Source: Selaginella moellendorffii
Lineage: Eukaryota > Streptophyta > Lycopodiopsida > Selaginellales > Selaginellaceae
Direction: 5' to 3'
NCBI RefSeq assembly: GCF_000143415.4
Contig: NW_003314312.1
Coordinates: 780,909-844,908 of the forward strand
DNA: 64,000 bases
Below are positions 20,327-29,120 of this stretch, in pieces. A program made the position numbers and the translations under genes. The notes beneath the pieces are model-generated. The model saw only the letters and a list, made by a program, of their open reading frames with translations, made no database searches and was not told the DNA's origin. The stretch's first letter is position 1. Each line of letters opens with the position of its first letter.

Positions 20327-20980
20327 TCAAGTCCGACTCACTCCACGTCGTAACTCATCAATCTCATTTTCGTCAACCTGCAAAGTTGCCTCCAAAACTT
20401 CGTTCATGATGTCTGGAGTGGTCTGGAACAACGCTCTAGCCATGTCTGTTCTTCCCGGGTTTTGACTTCCAAGCGCAGCCACCGCAACCGAGTCCGACTT
20501 ATCCAGGTTTCGCTGGAAGTGAACTAGTCCCCTGGGAAAGATGAACAGATCACCGGGATGCAAAACCTTTGCGAACAACTGGTTGGAAGTTGACACAAAT
20601 CCAACATAGAGGCGTCCTTGGAGGAGCCAGATGACCTCGGACGCTCGGGGATGGTTGTGCGGAGGATTCACGCCAAATGGACCGAATGCAAGGCGAGCAA
20701 TGGAGAGTCCCTGCGTGTTGAGGCCTGGAAACATTGTGATATCGATCAAGTCGACTTGGATTCGCAGTGTGTTGTTTGTGACTGGAGCCTGACGAAGGAT
20801 TGTGGAGGTGAAGTCATCGGCAGTGACTGTGGTGGGATCTTTGCAAGGAACTCCGTTGATGAACACTTTGGAGTTTGGATCTTCGACGCAGAAATCCTGG
20901 AGAGGATCCTCATCGCCCAAAACTCCAATAATAGTTAAGCACAGAAAGAATGACACCGTGACAATTTTGATGAGAGCCAT
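20327..20980 (-). CDS. Germin-like protein (class A)
   Basis: Intronless 217-aa secreted cupin. Start MALIKIVTVSFFLCLTIIGV is chosen because it begins a clean signal peptide; in-frame ATGs lie 6 and 33 bp upstream. Two N-terminal cysteines (DFCVEDP and GVPCKDP) form the germin disulphide. Cupin box 1 is PPHNHPRASEVIWLLQG and box 2 is PGDLFIFPRGLVHFQRN, so all four metal ligands (three His and one Glu) are kept. Germins form extracellular hexamers and bind manganese; some have oxalate oxidase or superoxide dismutase activity, which sequence alone does not settle. A TATA-like AATAAATA lies at 21056-21063 on the same strand. Downstream is a tRNA-Tyr relic. Confidence 0.94.
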   Translation of the reverse strand: MALIKIVTVSFFLCLTIIGVLGDEDPLQDFCVEDPNSKVFINGVPCKDPTTVTADDFTSTILRQAPVTNNTLRIQVDLIDITMFPGLNTQGLSIARLAFGPFGVNPPHNHPRASEVIWLLQGRLYVGFVSTSNQLFAKVLHPGDLFIFPRGLVHFQRNLDKSDSVAVAALGSQNPGRTDMARALFQTTPDIMNEVLEATLQVDENEIDELRRGVSRT

Positions 20981-21239
20981 TGGCATAGAACACTTGAAAT
21001 TGTGAAAACTCAAGACGAAACTACTTGGTATGAATCTGTGGCCTCTGCTCGCTGGTATTTATTGGCAGAAATGGCATCGAGAGCTATAATTTTTAATTGT
21101 TTCTCATGGTCACGTATACATTCATAGACCCATGCAGAGACAACGATATGTCATGTCACCCGTTGGCGTGAAGTAGTGGATCTTGAGTGAAAGATCTCAA
21201 AGGAAGAGGAGCCGTGAAAGGCAGCATGGAAAATTCGGA

Positions 21240-21440
21240 GATTTATAAATCAGACTTTTTAAAACATTTCTAGAACTGAAATCTCAACAATAAAGGAAGG
21301 CTCTATCAACAGCAAATCTCCACGCTAAACAGTGCACACTTTGAAAAAGTTGACAGAGATCCAGCCACGGAAAAACTCCGCTTGGAAGAATTAACTTAGC
21401 ACAGCAATGACTCAATTCACTTCCATTCACCAAGGGCTGT
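21240..21440. repeat. GLP class A upstream module, copy 1
   Basis: The stretch with TTTCTAGAACTGAAAT, CCACGCTAAACAGTGCACAC and GTTGACAGAGATCCAGCC recurs at 22480-22680 and 28930-29120, each time on the 5' side of a class A GLP copy. It contains no gene and probably represents the old upstream flank carried along with the duplications. Confidence 0.65.
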
Positions 21441-21594
21441 GGATTAAAAGGTTTAAGCCTTGAATTATTTTTGTACTTAGAAGTGTGTTGTGTTAATTGT
21501 TAATGCCTCAGATCTTCTCAAAATGTGTGCATGCAAGTGTTACAAAGATTGTTTTGTCCAAGCTACTGGATCAATTAGCTTTCATCCTTATAAA

Positions 21595-21715
21595 GTGGGG
21601 CCAGACTTGGGCCACCTCTTGGATTTCATGGCTCTCGTCACTGGCTGATCTTCTAAGCATAAAAAGTCCTCCACATTCCCTGCTTGGCCCACAGCACGAT
21701 TGTGAGGAGTTTTAG
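21595..21715. repeat. Recurring GLP-cluster module, copy 2
   Basis: Shorter, more diverged copy of the module at 19895, with GGCTCTCGTCACTGGCTGATC, GCTTGGCCCACAG and TGTGAGGAGTT shared. It again sits on the 3' side of a GLP copy, the rearranged pseudogene at 22010. Confidence 0.5.
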
Positions 21716-21966
21716 TCAGAATTCCTATCAAATTATATTATTATATTTGTCACCAACACATTCCTCATTCTTTTATTTAAGTATCTTCGCACTAGAAACA
21801 CAAAGAGACGCTCTTATTGCCAATGAACATAAGAGAAAAGCTTACTATCCTAGATCTGGCTTGCTGTTTGCTCTTTGAATTTTATAAGCTTTTATGGGTC
21901 AGAGACAAGGCTCTTCTCCTTGAGGTCTATGCTTCTAGCTGATTTATCATTGTAAAACTAATATTT

Positions 21967-21995
21967 AATCTGCCGGAATCGAACCGGGTTGCATG
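21967..21995 (-). pseudogene. tRNA-Tyr relic, T arm only
   Basis: CTGCCGGAATCGAACCGG on the plus strand is the T arm and acceptor end of the same tRNA-Tyr relic seen at 24755; the remainder is lost. It lies 3' of the rearranged GLP pseudogene. Confidence 0.5.
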
Positions 21996-22009
21996 TTATC
22001 ACACATTTA

Positions 22010-22460
22010 GTAACTTATTAATCTCATTAACTTCATTCGTGATGTTTGGAGTGGTTTGCTATGTTAAGGCCCTTGAGAAAGATAGTCACCAGGATACAAA
22101 ACCTTCTCAAACAACTTTTTGGAAGTTAACAATGATTTGTATATGTGACCATGTAAAAAAAAAATTGGCTCCTCGACGCTATTGACAACTGTGAATACTG
22201 TCGAGCAGAGGCCACAGATCCATACCAAGTATTTCATCTTGAGTTTTCGCAATTTCATATACCAACGGCGCACTCTTTTTTGTGCATCTTCTCCAGAATT
22301 TCTTCATTGAGGATCCAAACTCAACGTTTTCATCAATGGTGTGCCTTGCAAAGATCCCGACACAGACTTCACCTCTACCATCCTTCAACACACTGAGAAT
22401 CGAAGTCGACTTGATCGATATTAGAATGTTTCCAGGCCTCAACACACTCCATTGCTTGCC
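22010..22460. pseudogene. GLP class A pseudogene with its 5' half inverted
   Basis: The C-terminal half is on the minus strand (about 22010-22160), reading SKKLFEKVLYPGD and QTTPNITNEV.EINKL with internal deletion. The 5' UTR and N-terminal half are on the plus strand: 22185-22285 matches the leader of the 20327 gene (GCAGAGGCCACAGAT, CATACCAAGTA), and 22285-22450 encodes EDPNS, FINGVPCKDP and DFTSTIL in shifted frames. The flanking modules keep their normal orientation, so about 300 bp was inverted in place. The gene is dead. Confidence 0.85.
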
Positions 22461-22479
22461 ATGCATTCGAGTTTTTTCA

Positions 22480-22680
22480 ACATTTCTAGAACTGAAATTT
22501 CAAAGATATAGGAAGGAATATTGGCCTCTATCAACCACAAATCTCCACTGTAAACAGTGAACACTTTGACAAAGTTGATAAAAATCCAGGCAAGGAAGAA
22601 CTCCAGCTTGGAAGAATAAACTCCAACACAACAATGACCCAAAACAATATAAACAAAGCTGAACTCGCTGTGCAAAACAA
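22480..22680. repeat. GLP class A upstream module, copy 2
   Basis: Matches 21240-21440 in the same orientation, with TTTCTAGAACTGAAAT, CTGTAAACAGTGAACACTTTG and GAAGAACTCCAGCTTGGAAG. It flanks the inverted GLP pseudogene and marks the outer edge of the inversion. Confidence 0.65.
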
Positions 22681-22839
22681 AGACCTGAATTCAAGGGCTT
22701 CAAGGAAGCAACGCTATAGACGTGCTAGACACATCCTGATGAATATCATTTTGCATGTAGTATAGCAATCGCCAAGAGTATAGCGGTCGCGGCGAATCGA
22801 AGGGTTTTATGCTTAAATGGACATGGTCCCTCCCTTATT

Positions 22840-22960
22840 AGACTTGAGCCGGAGCTGGAGTTACACCTTAGCCTCTTTGTCATCTTGGTCCTCTTGAAAT
22901 TTTCAAGGCTTTCTGCAGAGGCCGCCCTCCCAGGCAGCACTGAATCTCTTAGAGTCAAAA
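22840..22960. repeat. Recurring GLP-cluster module, copy 3
   Basis: Contains CTTGGTCCTCTTGAAATTTTC followed by AAGGCTTTCTGCAGAGG, matching the core at 19895 and 26165. It lies 3' of the class B GLP pseudogene at 23144. Confidence 0.55.
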
Positions 22961-23075
22961 ACAAATTTCACTGTAGTGTTGACATTTTTTTCAATGGATA
23001 ACTTTAAGTCTTGGTTTGATTCCTGCAGATCGGACTTCTATTACAGGATGTAAATTCCATTGTCCAATTTCTAAC

Positions 23076-23104
23076 ACTTTCTCTGCCAACTGAGCTAAGA
23101 TCAG
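23076..23104 (-). pseudogene. tRNA-Tyr relic, acceptor and D arm
   Basis: The minus strand reads CTGATCTTAGCTCAGTTGGC then AGAG, a good acceptor/D-arm start of tRNA-Tyr. The rest, toward 23020, is too diverged to align. It is 3' of the GLP pseudogene at 23144, the same relative position as the other relics. Confidence 0.6.
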
Positions 23105-23143
23105 TTTTGATTATTTATTGAAACTTTTACAATTTATTAGTTG

Positions 23144-23693
23144 GACTTTTTGTCAGTAAAGTCTGGCCAATCCACACGAGAACTTCGTTCGTGATGTTTG
23201 GAGTTTGTTTGGAACAACGCTCTAGCCACGTCTGTGCTTCCCGGTTTTTGGATTTCAATCGCAGCCAAACCGTGTCGACTTATCCAGGTTTCGCTGGAAG
23301 TGAACGATATCTCTGGGAAAGATTCAAAACCTTTGCAAACAGCTGGTTGGAAGTTGACACAAATCCGACGCAGAGGCGGAGCCAGATGACCTCTAACGCT
23401 CGGGGATGGCTGTGTGGAGGATTCACGCTGAATGGACTGAATGCGAGGGAAACATTCTAATATCAATCAAGTTGACTTGGCTTCTCAGTGTGTTGTTTGT
23501 GACTGGAGCCTGGGGAAGGATGGTGGAGGTGAAGTCGTAAGCAGTATCTCTTGTGGGGGCTTCGTTGATGAAGACTTTGGAGTTTGGATCCTTGACAAAA
23601 AAGTCCTAGAGAGGATCCGGATCGCCCAAAACTCCAACGATGGCCACCATGCATAAGACAAGGAATCCAAAAAGCATTTCTTGCTAGTGCCAT
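23144..23693 (-). pseudogene. Germin-like protein pseudogene (class B, closest to the gene at 26590)
   Basis: The start MALARNAF and the leader sequence match the intact gene at 26590-27246, and DNA identity continues to the 3' end. There is a stop in the DPLQD.CV region, a deletion in the first cupin box and several frameshifts, so no cupin can be made. The 5' flank, including a GA/CT-rich leader and a methyltransferase relic, is shared with the intact gene. Confidence 0.88.
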
Positions 23694-23869
23694 TTGTGCT
23701 CTCGCTCACTCTCTTACCTCCTCTAGTTTAATCTCTCTCGCTCTCTTTAAAACAACGCAGTGGCCGCGAGCTTAAATGAAGGAATATGTAAGTAGGTGGA
23801 TCGAGACTTTACCTTGGAATTGTCTTGTTGATTTTCCTGGCATGCTCGCGCTGAGCTGCAGCTCTTTTG

Positions 23870-24110
23870 ATAATCGTGCTTCCAATTTTCCACCGAGGAT
23901 CAATTTTACGTTGTTACAACTGTAAAGATTGTGTGGTCCCTATGACCAGGAAGGCGCTGCTGGTTGATTCGCTGCGCCGCGAGCTCGCAAAGCTAGCGGC
24001 TTTTATGCCGGAGAGCGTGTCACGGGTGAGGTGGTACCCGTCAACGACGAACTGCTGGACGCATCTTGTCAGAATCTCACACTACTTGATTCACGCGAGA
24101 GAATGAGACG
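23870..24110 (-). pseudogene. Relic of a METTL7-like methyltransferase, copy 1
   Basis: The minus strand reads VQQFVVDGYHLTRDTLSG, matching the C-terminal part (LDP..QFIADGCHLTRDT) of the second relic at 27430 and, from family knowledge, the DGC.LTR motif of METTL7/thiol methyltransferase-like proteins. No SAM-binding part is left. It sits immediately 5' of the class B GLP pseudogene. Confidence 0.6.
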
Positions 24111-24750
24111 AGGGCGAGGATAGTTTCCAGCACAGACCTTGAGCTGCAACTGCTCCAGGAAGTAGGGCTTGAGGACTCTATTCACCACCGTAAACTTCAA
24201 CCATGGAGAGTTGAACTTAAATCTGTGACCCAGCACAGTTGACGAAGTGTTGAGGGGTTTTTGTTCTCCTATTTGTTATCGAGAATTTGCAAGGACTCGT
24301 AAGACATCATTCCACATTTTGTACTTTGCGCATGTGTAGAACTCCTTTCACCAGTCAGGTCTTTTGGGATGGACGGCTCAGCGTTTGCTGCGAGAGAAGA
24401 ACAAGAGAGAAGAAGAAGAAAAACTTGCGTAGAAAAAGATAATTGTTACTACTAGATCGCCATTGTCAAGACCATCTGCATGTAGCCCAGCCACACTCCC
24501 ACCTGGTGTTGCTAGCGATTCTCCCAAGATTGATGCAAGCACTTGCCTCCTCCCACATCTGCACTGCTATTTGCCAGATCTTCTGAAGACCCACTATGAG
24601 GAGCTTTATCTTGTAGCTCCCAGCACGCAAACCCGTGGTCTCGTCAAGTGCCGGGAACCTCGCCATGGCCCTGAGCTCAACCCAAGGATCTACTTTTCAT
24701 TATGTGGCGGCTCCGCAAAGCCCCTCCAAAGAAGCGCACAGGTGGACGAT
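24110..24750. other. Intergenic, shared fragments only
   Basis: No gene recognised. The string GCTCCCAGCACGCAAA at about 24617 recurs at 28106 beside the second methyltransferase relic, so part of this stretch belongs to the same duplicated block. A short minus-strand frame (24466-24666) has no domain I know. Confidence 0.4.
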
Positions 24751-24754
24751 TGCT

Positions 24755-24842
24755 GACCATGCGGCAATCGAACCAGCGACCCAAGGATTTCTCAGAGCTA
24801 CTACAGTCCTCCACTCTGCCAACTGACTCGCTAAGATTGGTC
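24755..24842 (-). pseudogene. tRNA-Tyr relic with intron, best preserved copy
   Basis: The minus strand reads CAGTTGGCAGAG, GGAGGACTGTAG, a short insert TAGCTCTGAGAA where the plant tRNA-Tyr intron lies, ATCCTTGGGTCGC and TGGTTCGATTGCCG. The GTA anticodon is intact. The acceptor stem no longer pairs and the D stem has an insertion, so it is a pseudogene. It lies 3' of the GLP gene at 25160. Confidence 0.75.
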
Positions 24843-25159
24843 TTCCTTGTTTACCACGTTCCACGAGACGATTCCAGCATTGGCCGCAATTCCTCGATGC
24901 ATCCAGCACTTTTCTACCACAAAATCCCGGAGGCGCTCTTGGCGGAATCCAACGCCCGTGAAACATCGCTCGCGTGCTTGGATCGCGAGATCATCTCCAC
25001 CTGGTTGCGTGAGACGCTCTTGCGGATGTGATCCACGCGAGCCCTTTGTTAAATTTAAAATGATTCCAGTATGTCCTTTTAGGGCTTTTTAGAAAACTTA
25101 ATTTATATTAAACTCATTATCTCAAGAACATTCTTTCTTACCTTTATCAAAAACTCTTC

Positions 25160-25825
25160 TCAGGTCTGGCTCACTCCAGCGCGAAGCTTTTCGATCACTT
25201 CCTCGTCAACTTGGAGAGCTGCTTCGATCACTTCGTTCAGATTATCAGATTCTTGAGTCTGGAAAAGAGCCCTAGCCACATCCGTGCGACCAGGGTTTTG
25301 ACTCCCAAGAGTGGCAATAGCGAGAGCGCTGACCGGGTCAAGGTTCCGCTGGAAGTGGACCAGCCCTCGAGGAAAGATAAACAAGTCCCCGGGATACAAA
25401 ACCTTCTCGAACAGCCTGTTGGCTGTCGTTACAAACCCAGCGTAGATGCGTCCCTGGAGACAATAGATGACCTCGGATGATCGCGGATGGACGTGGGGAG
25501 GATTCACTCCGAATGGACCGAATGAGAGGCGAGCGATGGAGAGTCCTTGCGTGTTGAGGCCTGGGAACATCGTGATGTCGATCAGCTGGACCCTGATGTT
25601 GAGAGTGTTGGTGGTGTTTGCAGGCTCGCGGAGGATGGTTGAGGTGAAATCGTCCGCAGTGACGGTGGTGGGATCCTTGCAAGGAACTCCGTTGATAAAG
25701 ACTTTGGAGTTGGGATCCTGGACGCAGACGTCTTGGAGGGGATCTTCATCACCCCGCACGACTGCAAGGCTGGCAATTGTGAAAACTGCAAGAAGAGCAA
25801 CAAAAACTTGGGGAAACTTGGCCAT
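25160..25825 (-). CDS. Germin-like protein (class C)
   Basis: Intronless 221-aa secreted cupin. The signal peptide MAKFPQVFVALLAVFTIASL is followed by the mature start around GDEDPLQDVC. The disulphide cysteines are DVCVQDP and GVPCKDP. Cupin box 1 is PPHVHPRSSEVIYCLQG and box 2 is PGDLFIFPRGLVHFQRN, with all metal ligands. NTTNTLN provides one glycosylation sequon. Compared with the class A and B copies it lacks a few residues after the second box (NLDPVSALA) and has an extra pair of residues in LFQTQESDN. A clear TATA box (25880-25887) lies 55 bp upstream. A dead sister copy is at 19110. Confidence 0.95.
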   Translation of the reverse strand: MAKFPQVFVALLAVFTIASLAVVRGDEDPLQDVCVQDPNSKVFINGVPCKDPTTVTADDFTSTILREPANTTNTLNIRVQLIDITMFPGLNTQGLSIARLSFGPFGVNPPHVHPRSSEVIYCLQGRIYAGFVTTANRLFEKVLYPGDLFIFPRGLVHFQRNLDPVSALAIATLGSQNPGRTDVARALFQTQESDNLNEVIEAALQVDEEVIEKLRAGVSQT

Positions 25826-25879
25826 TGAGATGTATCGATTGATCGATGCAGAGATGCTATTGGGAGGCTCTGGTATATG

Positions 25880-25887
25880 TATTTATA
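25880..25887 (-). promoter_or_regulatory. TATA box of the class C GLP gene
   Basis: TATAAATA on the minus strand, 55 bp upstream of the start codon, which leaves room for a leader of about 25 nt. Confidence 0.65.
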
Positions 25888-26164
25888 CTGGGGAATTTCC
25901 CGTACATTTATTCTTATTGTATTAGTAGAGAAGTCCAACTGTGTTACCTACATATAAAGACAAACTCTCTTAGATTTTACAATCGAACACTTGGATTCAA
26001 AGGCTTCAAGGAAGCAACGCTGTCATATTTCTTTGAGCTTCCGTATGCTAATGAGAACAGTAGTTAGGAATAACATTTTGTGTGGAGGAGTGCAAACTTA
26101 ACATATAGGACTATGTAGAGCGGTAAAGCAGAGTCAATCTGGACTTCATACTTAACGTGTTTGT

Positions 26165-26370
26165 CATTGTTTCAATCCCCCGGCAGCCGCAGCCTCCCCT
26201 TCGTCTCGGTCCTCTTGGAAGTTTCAAGGCTTTCTGCTGGATCCCAGTTAATGGACACCGCCCCTCCTCGCTGACTGATCTTCTCATCCATAACACTCAA
26301 AAGTCTTCCTTACTCGCCGCTCTTGACCTTCCTTGGCCCAGCGGCACTGGCTTGGGAGAGTTTCCAAGTC
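26165..26370. repeat. Recurring GLP-cluster module, copy 4
   Basis: Best match to the 19895 module: GTTTCAATCCCCC, CGTCTCGGTCCTCTTGGAAG, AAGGCTTTCTGCTGGATCCC, GCTGACTGATCTTCTC. It lies 3' of the GLP gene at 26590, beyond the tRNA relic. Confidence 0.65.
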
Positions 26371-26481
26371 GGAAACAAAATGCGTATAAACATTATAAGT
26401 TTATATTGGTCAGAAAAAGAATCATCAACACATTCCTCAATTTTTATATAGTGCCCAAAAATGCATACCATTGAAGAATGA

Positions 26482-26557
26482 AGTCCGATCTAGCGGAATC
26501 GAACCAGCGACAAAAGGATTTCTGAGTGATACTACAGCCCTCCGAGCCAAGATCGAT
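26482..26557 (-). pseudogene. tRNA-Tyr relic 3' of the GLP gene at 26590
   Basis: The minus strand retains GATCTTGGCTCGGAGGGCTG then TAG, an intron-like ATCACTCAGAA, ATCCTTTTGTCGCTGG and TTCGATTCCGCTAGATC. The acceptor GATCT/AGATC still pairs, but the D loop is deleted. Only about 33 bp separate it from the GLP stop codon. Confidence 0.7.
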
Positions 26558-26589
26558 TTTATTTGTTAATTGAAACTTTTGAACATTGA

Positions 26590-27246
26590 TTAAGTCCGAC
26601 TCACTCCACTTCGTAACTTATTAATCTCATTTTCATCAACCTGTAAAGCTGTCTCTAGAACTTCGTTCATGATGTTTGGAGTGGTCTGGAACAACGCTCT
26701 AGCCATGTCTGTTCTTCCCGGGTTTTGGCTTCCAAGCGCAGCAACTGCGACCGTGCTCGAGTTATTCAGATTTCGCTGGAAGTGAACAAGACCCCTGGGA
26801 AAGATGAACAGGTCACCGGGATACAAAACCTTTGCAAACAACCGGTTGGAAGTTGACACAAATCCGACGTAGAGGCGTCCCTGGAGGAGCCAGATGATCT
26901 CGGATGCTCGGGGATGGCTGTGTGGAGGATTCACGCCAAATGGACCGAATGCGAGGCGGGCAATGGAGAGCCCTTGTGTGTTGAGGCCTGGAAACATTCT
27001 AATATCGACCAAGTCGACTTGGATTCGCAGTGTGTTGTTTGTGACTGGAGCCTGGCGAAGGACGGTGGAGGTGAAGTCGTCAACAGTAACTCTAGTGGGA
27101 TCTTTGCAAGAGGCTCCGTTGACGAAAACTTTGGAGTTTGGATCTTTGACGCAGAAGTCCTGGAGAGGATCAGGATCGCCCAAAACTCCAAAGATGGCCA
27201 CCATGCACGAGAGAAGGAATCCAAAAGCATTGCTTGCTAGTGCCAT
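26590..27246 (-). CDS. Germin-like protein (class B)
   Basis: Intronless 218-aa secreted cupin. Signal peptide MALASNAFGFLLSCMVAIFG, then GDPDPLQDFCVKDP and GASCKDP with the disulphide cysteines. Cupin box 1 is [17 protein letters not shown] and box 2 is PGDLFIFPRGLVHFQRN, all metal ligands kept. It is close to the class A gene at 20327 through the whole mature part (TNNTLRIQVDL, LFQTTPNIMNEVLE) but has its own signal peptide and leader. The leader is a pyrimidine-rich strand with many CTCTCG repeats. The 5' flank holds a dead methyltransferase gene; the 3' flank holds a tRNA-Tyr relic. Confidence 0.95.
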   Translation of the reverse strand: MALASNAFGFLLSCMVAIFGVLGDPDPLQDFCVKDPNSKVFVNGASCKDPTRVTVDDFTSTVLRQAPVTNNTLRIQVDLVDIRMFPGLNTQGLSIARLAFGPFGVNPPHSHPRASEIIWLLQGRLYVGFVSTSNRLFAKVLYPGDLFIFPRGLVHFQRNLNNSSTVAVAALGSQNPGRTDMARALFQTTPNIMNEVLETALQVDENEINKLRSGVSRT

Positions 27247-27429
27247 TTGTGCTCTCGCTCACTCTCTTCTTTCCTCTAGTTTAGTCTCTCTCGCGCTCGC
27301 TCGCTCTTTTTCTCTATGATCTCTTGCTCGCTCTCTCTAAAACAATGCAGTGGCCGCGAGCTTAAATGCAAAGGAAGATGTAAGTAGGTGGATGTTGATT
27401 TTCCTGGCACGCCTACGCCGAGCTGCAGA

Positions 27430-28110
27430 TTGTGTTTCCATCAAGGATCAGATTTACGTTGTTACAACCGTTAAGACTGAGAGGTCCCTATTATATGAGA
27501 TCAGGTTGATTCGCTGCGCCGTGACACTCGCAAAGCTGGCGGATTTGATGCGGAGAGTGTGTCACGGGTGAGGTGGCAGCCGTCGGCGATGAACTGCTAG
27601 AGGGGGTCGAGAACATCTTGCCAGAATCTCACACTACTTCCTTCTGGATTGATTCGCGCGCGAAAATGAGACGAGGGCGAGACTGTTTCCAGCACAAACC
27701 TCCGCTCCAGGAAGTAGAATGTAGCTGCGTTCACTTCTACATTAATCTAAAGGAGTGAAGATCGAGCAAAGAAAATACCGTAAGCTTCAACCTTTGACCG
27801 AGCAAAGCACCGGAGTTGAGATGACCGGTATAAGTGTTGTTGTTCTCCTACCTGGAAAGAGAAAAACAAAGACAAGTGAAAACTCGCGAACTTGCGAACT
27901 TTGTCAAATTGAGCCTGGCATCTGTTGCAGCAGCTCGAGCGTACTTCTCCATTTTTTCGTTGGGATCGATCCCAATGACACTCATGCCGCTCCCTGATCT
28001 CACGTAATACTTGAGATTTGGACCCGTGCCAACACCCAGCTCGGCGAGAAAAGATCTTTTGTCTCAGGTTCTCAAACCTGTGCAAGCATCGGTCTTGCAG
28101 CTCCCAGCAC
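27430..28110 (-). pseudogene. Relic of a METTL7-like methyltransferase, copy 2
   Basis: The minus strand carries an N-terminal piece with ELGVGTGPNLKYYV, GIDPNEKMEKYA and a preceding LRQKIF (about 28080-27900). This is the SAM-binding motif I and post-I region of METTL7-like small-molecule methyltransferases. A C-terminal piece follows at about 27640-27530, FWQDVLDPL and FIADGCHLTRDT. A frameshift before motif I, an internal stop after LDPL and a missing middle make it inactive. It is the upstream neighbour of the class B GLP. Confidence 0.75.
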
Positions 28111-28311
28111 GCAAAGATCCATCTTGTGGCCGCCTGCCGTGGCAGAATCATTACTCTGCGGCCTTAGTGTGCGCACTAAGCAAGAGATGATTAAATAATA
28201 CACTATCTTTCAAGTTCTTCAAGGTCATCGCGCCCTTGTCAAGCCTGTGGGGAGAATGGAGGGAGTGGAGTTTTCGATTGTCGGCTGCCGTGCCGACTAT
28301 CATGGAGTTGA

Positions 28312-28360
28312 TCCGATCTGCCGGAATCGAACCAGAGGATTTCTGCCTGCCAACTAACTT
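28312..28360 (-). pseudogene. tRNA-Tyr relic 3' of the GLP pseudogene at 28390
   Basis: On the plus strand, GATCTGCCGGAATCGAACC, AGAGGATTTCTGCC and TGCCAACTAA are the T arm, an anticodon-arm fragment and a D-arm fragment of tRNA-Tyr with the middle deleted. Confidence 0.6.
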
Positions 28361-28389
28361 TTGCAAAACATTTATTAGTTGGTCACTCC

Positions 28390-28829
28390 TTATTATCGTC
28401 AAACCTGAGAACTGATGTTTGGATTGGTCTGGAATAGCGCTGTAGCCATGTCTGATCTTCCCGGGTTTTGGCTTCCAAGCGCACCCGTGTCCGAGTTGTC
28501 CAGGAGTGAGCGAGACCCTGGGAAAGATGAAGAGATCACCGGAATGCAAAACCTTGAGTTGACACAAATCACGTAGAGGCGGGACGCTCGGGGATGTGTG
28601 GAGGATTCACCAAATGCGAGGCAAGAAATGGAGGGCCCCTGTGTGTTGAGGCCTGGAAACATAGTAATATCGACTTGGATTTGTTTGTGACTGGGGGGAG
28701 ATCTTTGGAAGGCACTCTATTGATGAAAACATTGGAGTTTGGATGCAGAAATCCTGGAAAGGATCCCAAAACTCGAACGATAGCTGAGGACAGAAAGAAT
28801 GCCACTGTGACAACTTTGATGAAAGCCAT
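28390..28829 (-). pseudogene. Germin-like protein pseudogene (class A)
   Basis: It starts MAFIKVVTVAFFLSSAIV, like the 20327 gene. The frame then loses short segments: after the signal peptide, between VFIN and the first cupin box, and around box 2. The pieces NVFINRVPSKD, FPGLNTQGPSISCLAF and GALGSQNPGRSDMATALFQT remain in different frames. A TATA-like TATTTAAG lies at 28879. Both metal boxes are damaged, so the product would not be a cupin. Confidence 0.88.
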
Positions 28830-28929
28830 AGCTATATAGAACAATACTTGGTATGAATATATGAATACCAGTGCACTGGTATTTAAGAATTGCGTCGAGA
28901 GCTCAAAAGAGAAGCCTCGTGAAATTACA

Positions 28930-29120
28930 CAAAAGACTGCATTGGTTTCATTTCTAGAACAAAGAACTATTTGCCCCTATCCACCATAAGTCCCCACGGT
29001 AACCAGTGGACACTATGACAAAGCGGATAGAGATCCAGGCAAGGAAAAACTCCCCACCTTGGAAGAATTAGCTCTAGCACAGCAATGACTCAAAAACACT
29101 TCCACTGCAAAGTTAAGGAA
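28930..29120. repeat. GLP class A upstream module, copy 3
   Basis: Matches 21240-21440 with CCCCACGGTAACCAGTGGAC, AGATCCAGGCAAGGAAAAAC and TTGGAAGAATTAGCTCTAGC, on the 5' side of the class A pseudogene at 28390. Confidence 0.65.

Noticed and set aside
22282-22560. 92-codon plus-strand frame as a novel small protein
   Set aside because: It is the inverted, frameshifted N-terminal half of a germin-like gene.
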